The notes under the pieces are model-generated. The model was given only the letters and a program-made list of their open reading frames with translations. It was not told where the DNA came from and did no database searches. This document shows, one piece after another, positions 33,441-44,207 of a stretch of 64,000 bases of DNA. The position numbers and the translations under genes were made by a program. Where the stretch lies: the NCBI GenBank assembly GCA_009103225.1, contig RHPI01002069.1, forward strand, positions 2,039,601-2,103,600. The letters are read 5' to 3'. The stretch is from Chlorokybus atmophyticus. Taxonomy: Eukaryota > Streptophyta > Chlorokybophyceae > Chlorokybales > Chlorokybaceae. Positions within the stretch are counted from its first letter, which is position 1. Each line of letters starts with the position of its first letter.

Positions 33441-34400
33441 GCTGTTCTAGTCCATGGCGCGGCCAAGCAGCTGGCATTGCTGACTATCTGTCAGCGATGA
33501 GCCCGTGATGCTGTTGGGGAAGAATTCATGGCGCGTTCACGCTCGCGTGCGTTGGGTTCCTCCGGCCTGTTGGTGGTCGCATCAAACACCATCCCGTTAC
33601 CACCATTCCGAAATACATAGGAGCCTGGGTAGGATACCAATGTGGGGAGTGCGCGACGGGGCTGACCGGGCTGATTGCACGGGTAGAAGTGGTTGTGGTC
33701 ATGACGCAGCACAGGTTGTGCTTTGCGGCCGGGGTCAAGGATGTCATCGATCAGCAGGTTGCGCGGCCGAGCGCTGCGTGTGTATTTTGCGGTCATAAGC
33801 TCCTCCACGGTGGCCAAGTTTGTCCACTTGGCACGTACACGATGTGCGCGCGAGCCATGTTGTGCAGCGTTCACCTTGAGTGGGTGCCCCAGAATGGAGC
33901 AAACTTGTCGGTAGCTGGAGGCCACATGCGGGCGCTTGTTGTCCTCTGAATGCACATTTTCAATGACGTACCCCAGGGGTCTGGAGATCTATTGGTGTTG
34001 AAGGAGGTGAATGATTCTCATTAGCTCCCAAAACAGCCCTGAGCGAGGGTCTTCGAGGCCTTGCCCCTTGCCTGCCCTGGAGTGCCCTTGGCATTCCCAC
34101 CCAGCTATCAATAGGTCGACGTTGCCGAGGGACAGTAGGTGATCTTCGGTAATCAGCTGGATGTCTTGTGAAAACGCTTTGAGGCTGCCTTACAACGCCG
34201 AGAGGGGTAGTAGCTGTGGAGATCTCTCGTGCAGTTGGCGTAAGTGGTGCTTGAGGGCCGTTTGCGCGTGTGGGTCTAGGTCGCAGTAATAGTACTTGAC
34301 AACCTTCACACCCGTGTTGAGGACATCGGCACGACCACTGCCAATGCCTCCAAACAGCTCCAACACTGTGATGCCCTGCTGCCTGCGAAAGGTGTGGAAC
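33430..34400 (-). pseudogene. C5 cytosine DNA methyltransferase domain inside the Gypsy polyprotein
   Basis: Domain of about 320 codons between protease and reverse transcriptase. Motifs in order: I GITVLELFGGIGSGRA with CDLDPHA (about 34375-34280); IV DLLIAGWECQGHSRAGKGQG, catalytic Cys codon 34093-34091; VI YVIENV (33961-33953); VIII AQHGSRAHRVRAKWTNL; a target-recognition-like LPTLVSYPGSYVF; and X-like ERERAM followed by GRAMD (about 33460-33450). Such enzymes transfer methyl from S-adenosylmethionine to cytosine C5. Order and spacing fit a whole catalytic domain. The residue before the catalytic Cys is Glu instead of the usual Pro. Damage: TAA 34190-34192, TAG 33989-33991, a frame change near 33510-33530 and TAG 33447-33449. 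Confidence 0.88.
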
Positions 34401-35567
34401 TCCAGCATTCCGGTGGCCACCATATGCTGGTCCTGCACCTTGTTGTGGCTTCGGTAGTTGGGGAAGCGCGTGATGATCAGTGGCTGGCTCAGCAAAACGT
34501 GTGCGTCCACATGTGCGCGCCAGCGCCGTTCGGCTGGGTCTTGTAATGCTACTTTCACGGTGGCATCCTCCTGCTCCTCGTTGTAAGGGGTGAGAGAGGA
34601 GTCGACGGTTCGACACGGAGCCGTGGCACCAGCAGCGTCTTGCGTCGGAGCGCTGTCGTATGTGGCCGTTGCAGCCTCCCGTGTGAGGGCGTGGCTGCGT
34701 GTGGCCACGGCAGCCACTTTGCGTTGGGCGCGCGTGCGCAAGACCAACTCGAGAGGCAGGAAACCCTGCACCTCTCTGTCATCCTTATCCCAATGTCCCG
34801 AAGCCACGCCCGCTCTGTCCAGCAGTCGAGGTCCATGCCCACAGGGAAGTTGAAGTCCTGCCCAAGCGGAAAATCGAAGGAGCGCTCGGCTAGCCGGCAT
34901 TGGTGATCACACATTGCTTGATGATCTCGGTTGTGTGGGTTGGGTCCAGCCCTGTCAACCGAATGCAAAAGGCCTCCCTGGTGATTCCCATCACCTTATC
35001 TCGGCTACCTGTGGCAGTGCTTAACACATACGGGCAAGGCACCAAGTCGGAGCTGGTTATGCCGAGGGACCGCGCGAGGAAGCGCCCGATGATGATCGGC
35101 TGTGCTCCGGTATCCAGCATCACTCGCTTGGGTGCCAGGCCGTTAATGGTAACGTGCTTGCCTTGGTTGGCCACCATGGCAGCATTGGCGTTAATGCGCA
35201 GCCTTTTCGTAGGAGCTGTCTGCACCTTTGCCTCAGTTCTCTCAGGTGGGGGTGCTGAGCGCATTGCAGATAGAGCTCCTCTGCCTGCTGGGTCCGGAGG
35301 ACCCCCTCCTTGCCCTCTCCCTCTGCTGAACCGACCTTGTCGTGGTGGTTGGTAGACATGGGGGGGCCTCGGTGCTGGAGGTTCCGGCGCCGGTTGTGGT
35401 GGCGGCGTAGGTGGATGCTGCCTTTGCGAAGATGGAATCATGCCCGCGGGTGTACCCAATGGCTGTGGAGGAAACCGCAGAGAACCCCGTGTTTGTGGGC
35501 CTGCCTCGCGTTCAGCTTGCTCCGCGGCGTACGTCCATCGGACAGCATGAGCCGCCTCTTTGACCAA
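34401..35567 (-). pseudogene. Gypsy retropepsin-like protease and flanking linker
   Basis: 35567-34890 is open for 225 codons. A Pro-rich and Arg/Gly-rich linker is followed by the aspartic protease core KRVMLDTGAQPIIIGRFLA, with the Asp-Thr-Gly catalytic triplet, and later conserved VITNAG. The protease C-terminus resumes in another frame at about 34915 (ERSFDFPLGQDFNFPVGMDL), so a frameshift lies near 34890-34915. A basic, Ala-rich spacer leads into the methyltransferase domain. The protease matures Gag and Pol by cleavage; cuts on either side would release the methyltransferase. Confidence 0.82.
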
Positions 35568-36355
35568 CGTCCCTTCCCACGTGGCCGTGGGCTTGGTGTC
35601 TATGTCGGTTCAGTGATGATATTGAGACATGGGCTGCAGGTATACGGCGCGTAGTAGCTGTCGCCGCATGTCGTGGGTGATGGTGGGGACTCGCAAGATC
35701 CATGCCATGTAGGCATCCCACCTTCCTTGTACCACTCCCACATCGAGCACGGTCATGGAGCGCGCGCGTAGGGTGCGCTGGAGGTTAGTCAGCTGTGCGT
35801 GTAGCTCATGAGCAATGGCAATGCGCCGCCGTTGTCGTGCGGCTTCCACCCCTGGCAGCCGCAGCATTGCCTCTTGCACTCCCTCCAGCGTGTCCGGGGC
35901 CGTGGTGGCAGCCTCATCGTATGCTTGTCGCGCAAACGAACGAATGCCCCCAACCATGATGCTCGGTTGCCAAAGGCAAACAAGGGGACAGCAGGGTGAT
36001 TGGCAACGAGCCATGTCACGAGACGGGCTCAAGCGGCGCTGCCCTCTCGCATCCCCATCATCTGTTTTATTGTGTTGCCCTTAGGCCTGTGCAGCATGAC
36101 TGCTTGTCGAATGAGTGCGGTACGGAGTTGTTGCTCCCCCACCATACCAGCTCCTCCTCGTTGTATGGTGTCCCCTTGCGGGGTGAGGTACCCTCGCCCC
36201 GCATCGCGTTGATCCTCAGGCATGTCTTCAACCAAAGGAGGCAGCAGCGGGGCGATTACCCCCCGCAATTGTTGTGCCAACGCCCTCGCTTGGTCTGCAA
36301 CAGTTGCTTGTCCTGGCTGTGCGAGGGCGACTGCCGTGGAGTACTATGGTCAGCG
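35568..36355 (-). pseudogene. Gypsy linker region, unrecognised
   Basis: Continuation of the Gypsy ORFs between the Copia-B insertion and the protease. Pieces are QARALAQQLRGVIAPLLPPL (about 36300-36029 frame) and VEAARQRRRIAIAHELHAQL in a second frame (36032-35610), which ends in an in-frame TGA. The helical, Arg/Ala-rich character suggests a capsid-like or coiled spacer, but I recognise no domain. At least two frame changes are needed to read through, including one beside the Copia-B insertion point. Confidence 0.5.
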
Positions 36356-36360
36356 TTGTG

Positions 36361-36785
36361 TGTTGAAGGACTAGCATGCACATGTAGCTGAGGCAAGCAT
36401 GGATACACACGGACAGAGTTACCGCCACCAGAGCATACACAAGTCACATCACATTCATCTATTACAAGTTGTCCGCTGGTTCTTATACCAGCCAGTTACA
36501 CACACGTCTACGTTTGCAAGCACTGCGTAAGCTATACTCAGCCTTTTGACGCGCTCTAAGCTGTGTTGTCTTTCTTACAACCAGAGCTTTCCAACAAGCT
36601 CTCACACGCCTAATATGAGTAAGTATACACGGAGATATGAAGCAGTTAGTAAGGCTCCAGTCTGGAGTCCGGAGTCTGGTCCGACGATGCCATCTTGCTA
36701 AGTCCGGACCTAGTGCTCGTCCTTATGACCTTCTACTCCTGTGTGGAGGGTCGATGCTGATCGTATGTAGGAATGACTCTCAACA
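36361..36785 (-). repeat. Copia-B 3' LTR
   Basis: 425 bp, written on the plus strand as TGTTGAAGGACTAG to GACTCTCAACA. It has two substitutions from the other copy. Confidence 0.95.
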
Positions 36786-36827
36786 CTCCCACGCGAGCAG
36801 CTTGACCTCCAACGCTTGCTCCTGTAG

Positions 36828-39800
36828 TCAAACACAGATGCCAAGTCCTGCGCAACAAGTCTTGAACTTGAGCGGTGACAATGGCTTTGTCATGAAGTCC
36901 GCCAGCATGCCCTCAGTGTTGCAGTACTGGAACTCCACCTCCTTCCTTGTGACTCTGTCACGCACAAAATGATGCATGACATCAATGTGCTTCGTCCTTG
37001 CTGAGGCGATAGGGTGCTTCAACAACTTGATGGCTCCTTGGTTGTCACAGTTGATGACGATGCACGCCATGGGGTGCTCCAAGTCTGCCATGAGCTTGCG
37101 AAGCCAGAGTGCCTCCTTCACTGCTGCTGCCGCTGCCATGTACTCAGCCTCTGATGTAGATGCTGCTGTTGTTGGCTGCAGCCTGCTGTTCCAGCTCACC
37201 ACGCCTCCGTTCAGCTTGAAGACGTAGCCTGTAGTGGACCTCCTGCTGTTGAGGTCACCAGCAAAGTCCGAGTCGCAGTAGCCCTCCAACTCAGTGCTCC
37301 CGCTCCCAAACTTGATGCCAACTGTTGCGCTCCCAGCAACATAGCGTAGTACTCCCTTTGCTGCTCTCCAGTGCTCCATGCTCGGTGCAGACATGTAGCG
37401 AGCAAGTACTCCCACAGCATGTGCAACATCGGGACGTGTGCACACTGCCAGATAGAGCATGCTGCCTACCAGCTCACCATATGGATACTGAGCCTTGTCG
37501 AGTACCTCCTCATCCTTTGCCTTGATGAGGGCAGTGCCAAGTGCCAACGGTGTGGTCTTGGTCTTCGCTTCAGTGAGCCCAAACTTGGTGACGAGTCTTT
37601 TCACCATCTGCTCCTGACTGATCTTGATTGTGCGAGCCGCCATGTCGCGCTCAATCACCATGCCAAGGAACCACTTGGCCTCTCCAAGATCACGAACTGA
37701 GAATGCTTGCTGTAGAGCAAGTTTCGTCTCCTGCAGGTGGTGCACCTGCCAAGCGGTGATGATGATATCATCAACATACACGAGCAGCCAGACCTTGTTG
37801 TCTGCATGGATGAAGAGACCAGGGTCTGCAGAGGATGCGGTGAAGCCAAGTGCCTCCAACTCCTTGGTGAGCTTGATGTGCCACATACGCGGTGCCTGTC
37901 GCAGCCCGTACAGTGCCTTGATCGGCTTGCACGCTGTGCCTCTCTCCCCTTCTTTATATCCAGGTGGTTGCTCGATGAAGATCTCCTCCTCCAGCTCTCC
38001 GTAGAGGAAGGCAGTCTTCACATCCAGGTGATGCAGCTCCAGGTCTTCAGCAGCAACCATAGCTAGCACTGCACGGAAGGTGGTATGCTTACTTGCAGGT
38101 GCAAACACTTCGTTGAAGTCCACACCTTCCTGCTGCAAGAAGCCCTTTGCCACCAGTCTTGCCTTGTAGCGCTCAATGTTGCCCTGACCATCACGCTTCA
38201 CCTTGAAGACCCATTTCACTGGAATGGTCTTCACTCCTTGCGGAATCTGCTCCAGTGACCAAGTGTTGTTGGCATGGAGTGACGCAATCTCCTCGTCCAT
38301 AGCACGCCATGCCATTGCTCCGCATCTGGTGGTAACAATGCCTCCGCGTAGGTGCTTGGCTCCTCATTCTGCACACTGGCGACGTGTGCCTTGTGTAGGA
38401 AGTTTGGTGCCTTTCTCTCCCTCACTGGGTATCTCCGAGCTGCGTGCTCCTGCTGCAGGTGCGGCTCCTTCTGGCCTGCTACAATTGAGTCTCGCTCACC
38501 TTTGTTGTTGATGACTGTCTCGCCCTCAGCCTCCAATGTCTTAGGATGCTCCTGTGGCTGTACTTCATCGTCATCTCCCGGAAAGAAGCTTGCTTCTGGT
38601 TGTGATAATCCCTCATGGAAAACCACCTCTCTGCTCACGATGATCTTTTGAGTGTCCTCGAGCAAGATCCTGTAAGCCTTGGAACCCGGTTCATAGCCAA
38701 CGAAGATGCCCTTCTTGCTGACCGGCTCCAGCTTGTGCCTGAGCTGTTTAGGCACTAGTGCATATGCCGTGCATCCAAACACACGCATACCACTCACATC
38801 TGGTGTGGCTCCATAGAAGTGCTCCCACGGAGTCTTCTGCTCTGAGCTCACCGGAGACCTGTTGCGGATGTAGTTGGCAGTGAGTACCGCCTCCTTCCAC
38901 AAACTGTCTTCCATCTTTGTGTCGTTGAGCATAGCTCGAACACGCTCCAAGAGTGTCCTGTTGAGGCGTTCAGCTGCTCCATTCTGCTGCGGGGTGTAGG
39001 GTGCCGTTGTCTCGTGGCGTATGCCCTTGCTGGCGAAGAACTCCTTCAACTCCTTGTTGATGTACTCCCCTCCTCGATCACTCCTCATTGCCTTCATCTT
39101 GTTGCCAGACTGGGTCTCCAACAAGGCTACAACTGTGCGCACAGCTCCAGCAACTTCTGACTTCAGTGTCAACGGAAAGATGATGGACAGCTTGCTGTAG
39201 TCGTCGAGGAATGTAGCAAAGTACCTGACCCCTCCCTTCGCCACAATGCGCATAGGGCCACAGACATCCATGTGCACAAGCTCGCAAGGATGCTGACTGC
39301 TAGAAGAGGATGATGGGAATGGCATAGCATGCTGCTTTGCAACCAGGCATGGTTCACAAAGTGCACCTGATGCATTCTTGAGTTCTTCTGTGCTGAGATG
39401 GATGCCCTTGACCATCTTGTCAGCGACAAGGCGAGTGAGGTTGACGTAGCTGAGATGCCCGAACCTTCGATGCCACAATGTTGGCGACTCCTTGTCCTTC
39501 ACCACCATGGCTTGAATGTCTCTGTCTTGAGGCTGCTCCACGTGGTAGAGCCCTCCCGGATCAGCGATTTCAACCATGTGCACAACCCCATCAATGATGA
39601 CTGAGCAGCCACCCTTCCGAAATAGGATCTCCGCGCCTAAGCGCTCCGCAACCCTCACAGAGAATAGACTCGCAATAGCCTTAGGAACATGCAGGACGTT
39701 GCGTAACAACACCTCGCGTAGCGTGTTACCAACCTTGCACTGGAGTCGTACGTTGCCAACTCCCTCAGCCACCAGTACTTCGCCACCGAAGCCCGCCACC

Positions 39801-40729
39801 TTGATTGTGGACGTCAGCTTCCTGTAGCCCTCCATCACCTCCTTGTTTGGTGTGAGATGACGATCGCAGCCAGAGTCCACCACCCAGAAAGCTGTGCCCG
39901 CCCTCGAACTGGATGCAGTGAAGGCGACATGTTTCTCCTTGTGTTGGTGCTCGTTGCCGCTGTTGCTGGTGCTTGCTCTAGGTTGCCCCTGTTGTTTCCT
40001 CCTACAGTCCTTCACAATGTGCCCCTTCCAACCACACCAGTGGCATGTGAGGTCTTTGTGACGAGGATTGCCTGGCTTGTTGCCCTTGTACTTCTCTTCA
40101 TGGTTGCTCTTCTTTGCGTGCTTGCCGGTGTAGAAGGCGACGGCATCCGCTTGCTCGTCCTTCTTCACAACCCTCTGCTCCACGGTGAGCAGCTTCGGTA
40201 GCACATCGTCCAACGTCAACTCCGATGATGACGTCTCCAGCAGGGTTGCGACGACCTCGAACTCTGCTGGTAGCCCTGCAACAATGGCCAGCACTACCTC
40301 CGTCTCCCCCATGTTGTGGCCGACGTTGATGAGGTCCGCCCACAGCTCTCTCGCGCGCGCAATATACTTTGTGATGGGTTCTGCTGTCTCCTGCCCGAGT
40401 GCGCTGAGCTGCTTGCGTAGATGCAACTTTCTGGCATTGTTCTTGGCTCTGAAAACGGCTGATAGCTTTTCCCAAGCTTGTCTACCATCCTCACATGCAG
40501 TGAGCATGGGAAAGTGATGCGGTTTGCTGTTCAACACAAGTAAAGAGTGTGCTTCTGCTGAATGCTCTGACCACACAGTGTTCGCTCCTGGTGTTGGTGG
40601 TGGTGCCTTCGGATCAACGTACTTCCACACCTTCTTGTGGATGAGCAAGGCCTTCATCTCCACGCACCATGTGTTGTAGTTGTCGGTGTCCAGCTTTGCA
40701 ATCTGCCCCTTGTCGTAGGTCGCCTCCAT
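36828..40729 (-). pseudogene. Copia-B gag-pol polyprotein, one frameshift
   Basis: Start ATG at 40729-40727 (MEATYDKGQIAKLDTDNYNT). Domains in order: gag; zinc knuckle CHWCGWKGHIVKDC; protease VVDSGCDRHLTP; pre-integrase WHRRFGHLSYVNL; integrase with DDYSKLSIIFPL and TPQQNGAAERLNRTL; reverse transcriptase with LLVYVDDIIIT; RNase H with YCDSDFAGDLNSRRSTTGY; stop near 36828. A two-base insertion near 38310 (EQW then RAMDEEIA in the next frame), between integrase and reverse transcriptase, is the only break seen. It is the best reference in this window for judging damage in Copia-A. Confidence 0.95.
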
Positions 40730-40842
40730 TTCTGTCGAGCCTGCCTTTCTTGCAGTTGACACCCAAGGCTCTGCTACCAACAAGCTACCGTAGTGTAGAA
40801 CTACTATGCACACAAGCTAGTCTCACACTCCTCAAGCGTAGT

Positions 40843-40856
40843 GTGGGCCCATAACC
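40843..40856 (-). other. Copia-B primer-binding site
   Basis: Minus-strand GGTTATGGGCCCAC directly after the 5' LTR, complementary to the initiator tRNA-Met anticodon arm. Confidence 0.8.
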
Positions 40857-41281
40857 TGTTGAAGGACTAGCATGCACATGTAGCTGAGGCAAGCATGGAT
40901 ACACACGGACAGAGTTACCGCCACCAGAGCATACACAAGTCACATCACATTCATCTATTACAAGTTGTCCGCTGGTTCTTATACCAGCCAGTTACACACA
41001 CGTCTACGTTTGCAAGCACTGCGTAAGCTATACTCAGCCTTTTGACGCGCTCTAAGCTGTGTTGTCTTTCTTACAACCAGAGCTTTCCAACAAGCTCTCA
41101 CACGCCTAATATGAGTAAGTATACACGGAGATATGAAGCAGTTAGTAAGGCTCCAGTTTGGAGTCCGGAGTCTGGTCCGACGATGCCATCTTGCTAAGTC
41201 CGGACCTAGTGCTCGTCCTTACGACCTTCTACTCCTGTGTGGAGGGTCGATGCTGATCGTATGTAGGAATGACTCTCAACA
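40857..41281 (-). repeat. Copia-B 5' LTR
   Basis: 425 bp. On the minus strand it starts TGTTGAGAGTC and ends CTTCAACA, next to the primer site. Confidence 0.95.
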
Positions 41282-41286
41282 CTGTG

Positions 41287-42383
41287 GAGGCGCTGGCAAC
41301 ATCTGCCGGCGCTGCGGCTGGTATGGCAACGGCGTGTGCTGCTTCGTACGCCTGTCGGCGCGCGTCCACTTGGGCAGCTTGGTCCACCCGATAACGATGT
41401 GCCTGTTCGAGAGCAGAAAACCGCTCTTGACGGCTGCCTTAAGTGAGCCCCCGAAGCGCGGGATCGGTGCCCAGCGCGATGTCCGACGTGGTGACCACGA
41501 GGTCTTGTATTTCGCGACGCTGGAGTCCGAGTGGGTCCAGTGGTGAGGGCTCGAAGTCGATCTGTTGCGCGGGCATTTGTTGCAGCGATTGACTGGGTGT
41601 GCCCTGCAACCTTGCGTGTAATGCCAAAAACAACAGAATGGCCAGCTTCAACACTGCAGGTCGCCGGTAGGTGACCCCGAAGAGACGATCCCTCATCTCC
41701 GGAGCAGTGCCGGCGAGGATTTCATCCGCTAGCTGTTGTTGTGTGGGTTCCGGCAGGGTGTGGTACTCTGGAGGTGGTAGGGGCAAGATGCGATCATCGC
41801 ATGCCACGCGCGTGGTGCGTTGCCCCCCTGGTCCGTACGCAATGGTGGTGGGCTCCACGTTGCGTAGATCCGACGCCCAGGAGCGTTCTGCTTGTGGTCC
41901 ACGTGGCACTTGCTGTGTGACATCAAGTGCTGGTGGCGGTGCTGTTCGAACCTCAGGTAGTGGTGCAGTGGGTGTGGCAGCACTACTTGAGGCGATGGTT
42001 GTGGCACCTGCAGCAGTCGTCGTCACTGAGGTGGCGGCTGTGAGGGTGGCAGCGGTTAAGGCCGATGTGGTTGCTTCAATGGAGGCAGGAGTGGTGGCTT
42101 CACCATCCACGAACCCAACGACCATGGTTGTTGCGGCGTTGGTGCTTTCCATCACCGGGGACAGCGTGGTGCCAAGAGTGCTGGCACCTGCTGTCGTGGT
42201 CGGTGTGGATGCCGATGGTGTCGTCGACGGCGTCGTCCCAGCAGTGGTTGTGGCTGCCGAGGCAGCACCACTTGTGGCGTCCGTCGATGCCACTGTTGAC
42301 GACGCGCCAGCTTCCCTGCGCGCACGTCTTGATGGTTGTACGCGTGACGGCGTGGGAGTGTCCCTATCCCGTTTTGGTGCCAT
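41287..42383 (-). pseudogene. Gypsy Ser/Thr/Ala-rich ORF before the Copia-B insertion
   Basis: MAPKRDRDTPTPSRV start at 42383, then a long Thr/Ser/Ala low-complexity stretch, then a folded-looking part (PTQQQLADEILAGTAPEMRD, later LKLAILLFLALHARLQG). It stops at TAA (41439-41441), but the same frame continues with ALEQAHRYRVDQAAQVDARR up to the Copia-B junction. An in-frame TAG near 42400 is all that separates it from the gag ORF. Function unknown; probably part of Gag or of a Gag-Pol linker. Confidence 0.55.
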
Positions 42384-42401
42384 CAGCGCCCACCTAGCAG
42401 C

Positions 42402-43634
42402 CTAGCAGGCTTGATAGTCCTGCTCCTTGTTCTCTTCCAATTGTGCCACGCGCGCCGTCAGGGCTGCCACTTGGTCAACAGCTGGTGGATTGGCTGGTGC
42501 CTTCACAGCAGCAGCTCCGGCGCGAGGACGTCCCTCAGGTCCTTTGTGGTGTGGAGGGTGGTTTTTCCCTCTGTAGCCAGCTTCTTCCTTGCGGGCCCCG
42601 GCGTTGTTGTTGTTGGGGTTGGGGTTGTGGCCACCAGCGTTGTTGCCGTTGTTGCGACCACCAGCATTGTTGCTGTTGTTGTAGCCGCCAGCGTGGTTGC
42701 TGTTGTTGTAGCCCCCGTTGTTGTTGTTGTTGTTGCCGCGGTAGCCAACAGCGTTGTTGCCGTTGTTGTAGCCATTAAAGGGCCGCAGCTCAGGGAACTT
42801 GAGCCAGCACACTGTCTGTAAGTGTCCCGTCTTGTGGCAGTAGTCGCACACAAGGTTGCCGTAATCTTCGGTGCACTTCTTTTGGTAGTGACCATGCCGA
42901 CCACACCGATGGCACAGCACTGGAGCCACAACGGCAGCATAAGCTAACCATTTATCCTTGTTGTGGTTGCCTTGCGGCTCTTGGCTGCGGTCCCGCCGAA
43001 GGGGCTCTGCACTTGTGCCTGCCATAGGCCGCGAGGCACTGCGGTTGGTGTCCAGCACTGCTTTTTCATACACCGCGCGCTTATGTATGGCTTGTGCAGT
43101 CTCGAAAGCTTCCTTGAGGGTGTAGCCGAGGGGCCTGCTGTAGTTCAGCGTCAGGCGCGTCGACTCGCTCAGGGTGGGATCCAACTCGGCCACATACACC
43201 ACTGCTGCCGCCTCCTCACTGACGATCTGGTAGTCAGTGTCTTCAAGCAACCCTTCCAACTGTGAATACAGTCGGAGAGGGTCCTCGTTGGGCTTCCGTC
43301 GAAAACGCCTCAACTCCTCCACCTTGCTGTTGGTTTGAGGTGGGAAGGTGCGCCGGAGTGCGGCGTAGAGGTCCTTCAACGGGGAGTCCGACATGGCAGC
43401 GCCCACCGTAAGCGCGGGTGCACGCAATGCCACTGAGCCGAGGGTGAAAACACTGCCACCCGCTGGAGCACGCGAGTTCGGTGTTGGTAGTAGGGGCATA
43501 CCCATCTCCAATGCTGCAGCTTGCTGCTCCTCTTGTTGCTCCTTGATGATGGCAGCGGTGCGGTTGAGTATCCTGATCCGGCGCTCGGCCTTCTTGACCT
43601 CGATCTCTGCAGGAGTCAACAAGGCCCCTACCAC
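42402..43634 (-). CDS. Gypsy Gag with two zinc knuckles
   Basis: 410 open codons. The capsid-like helical region includes LRRTFPPQTNSKVEELRRFR and YSQLEGLLEDTDYQIVSEEA, resembling the retrotransposon gag family. Then two CCHC knuckles (CHRCGRHGHYQKKC and CDYCHKTGHLQTVC) that bind element RNA, an Asn/Gly repeat tract (about 42600-42770), and a short coiled end. It lacks a proper start: similarity continues upstream in another frame (43854-43636), so a frameshift near 43636 removes the N-terminus from this frame. Confidence 0.8.
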   Translation of the reverse strand: MVGALLTPAEIEVKKAERRIRILNRTAAIIKEQQEEQQAAALEMGMPLLPTPNSRAPAGGSVFTLGSVALRAPALTVGAAMSDSPLKDLYAALRRTFPPQTNSKVEELRRFRRKPNEDPLRLYSQLEGLLEDTDYQIVSEEAAAVVYVAELDPTLSESTRLTLNYSRPLGYTLKEAFETAQAIHKRAVYEKAVLDTNRSASRPMAGTSAEPLRRDRSQEPQGNHNKDKWLAYAAVVAPVLCHRCGRHGHYQKKCTEDYGNLVCDYCHKTGHLQTVCWLKFPELRPFNGYNNGNNAVGYRGNNNNNNGGYNNSNHAGGYNNSNNAGGRNNGNNAGGHNPNPNNNNAGARKEEAGYRGKNHPPHHKGPEGRPRAGAAAVKAPANPPAVDQVAALTARVAQLEENKEQDYQAC

Positions 43635-43635
43635 C

Positions 43636-44207
43636 TCAACTTCTTTTATTCTCTGCCTTCTCCATGGCTGCAGCTAGAGTGAGACCCGTGACCGAGGCTG
43701 GCGGGGCCGCTGCTACAGGGACAGTAGCCGATGGGCTATGCAGTGACGTGGAGGCTATGGTGCTAGCCAACTCGCCATAGCCATCAATCTTATGCAACTC
43801 AGTGACGGACTTCCACACATCATGTGCTTCGTGATCAAGGTATTGAGCGGACACATGAAACGATACCTCATCTGTCAGTCCTTGCTCTTGAGGGCTTGCT
43901 GCCGCATCTTAGAGTGGAACTTGATGATGAACTCATCAAGTGAGGTGGTGCCAGGGCGTCCGGAGAAGCGTAGGGAGTTGGTTGAGCTGGACGGCTCCAT
44001 CTCCTCGTCATCACTGTCCGACGGTGGTGGAGATGCTCGTTGTCGAGGAGTGGAGTGAGAGGAGGTGAAGCCGGAGCCGGGGCGTGGGCCTCTGCTGCTA
44101 CGGTAATCGCTCCCTTCACTTGCGCGCTCGTAGGTAAAATTGGAGGTTGGGCTCCAGCTGTTGAGGTTCCCTTCTTCTATTGGCGAGAAAGGGGTGGGCC
44201 TGCTCAT
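43636..44207 (-). pseudogene. Gypsy Gag N-terminal pieces
   Basis: MSRPTPFSPIEEGNLNSWSP opens at 44207 and runs to TGA near 43875. It includes a Ser/Asp-rich region and RPGTTSLDEFIIKFHSKMRQ, a typical gag helix. A second piece (43854-43636, MSAQYLDHEAHDVWKSVTEL) follows in a different frame. Together with the next ORF they form one gag gene broken by two frame changes. Confidence 0.65.

Larger units (their letters stand above)
36361..41281 (-). mobile_element. Copia-B LTR retrotransposon inserted in the Gypsy
   Basis: 4.92-kb element, minus strand, with 425-bp LTRs (36361-36785 and 40857-41281) that differ at only two positions. Flanking 5-mers are TTGTG and CTGTG (four of five match), a probable target duplication with one later change. 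It is the youngest-looking insertion in the window and nearly intact: one frameshift in about 1300 codons. Confidence 0.95.

Noticed and set aside
18130-34192. In-frame TAA/TAG codons in long element ORFs as evidence for a reassigned genetic code (as in some ulvophyte algae).
   Set aside because: The six host genes use ordinary stops at conserved ends and normal Gln codons. In Copia-A the TAG positions correspond to Lys and Trp in Copia-B, not Gln, and TGA interruptions and frameshifts also occur. Ordinary decay explains them.
34190-34400. The methyltransferase as an unrelated host gene on the opposite strand into which a Gypsy had inserted.
   Set aside because: It is on the same strand, between protease and reverse transcriptase, in frame with the RT apart from stops, and no LTR or target duplication separates it from the pol domains.
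42600-42770. Asn/Gly-rich tract in Gag as a separate prion-like gene.
   Set aside because: It is in frame with the zinc-knuckle Gag ORF and is a simple AAC/GGC-type repeat expansion within it.
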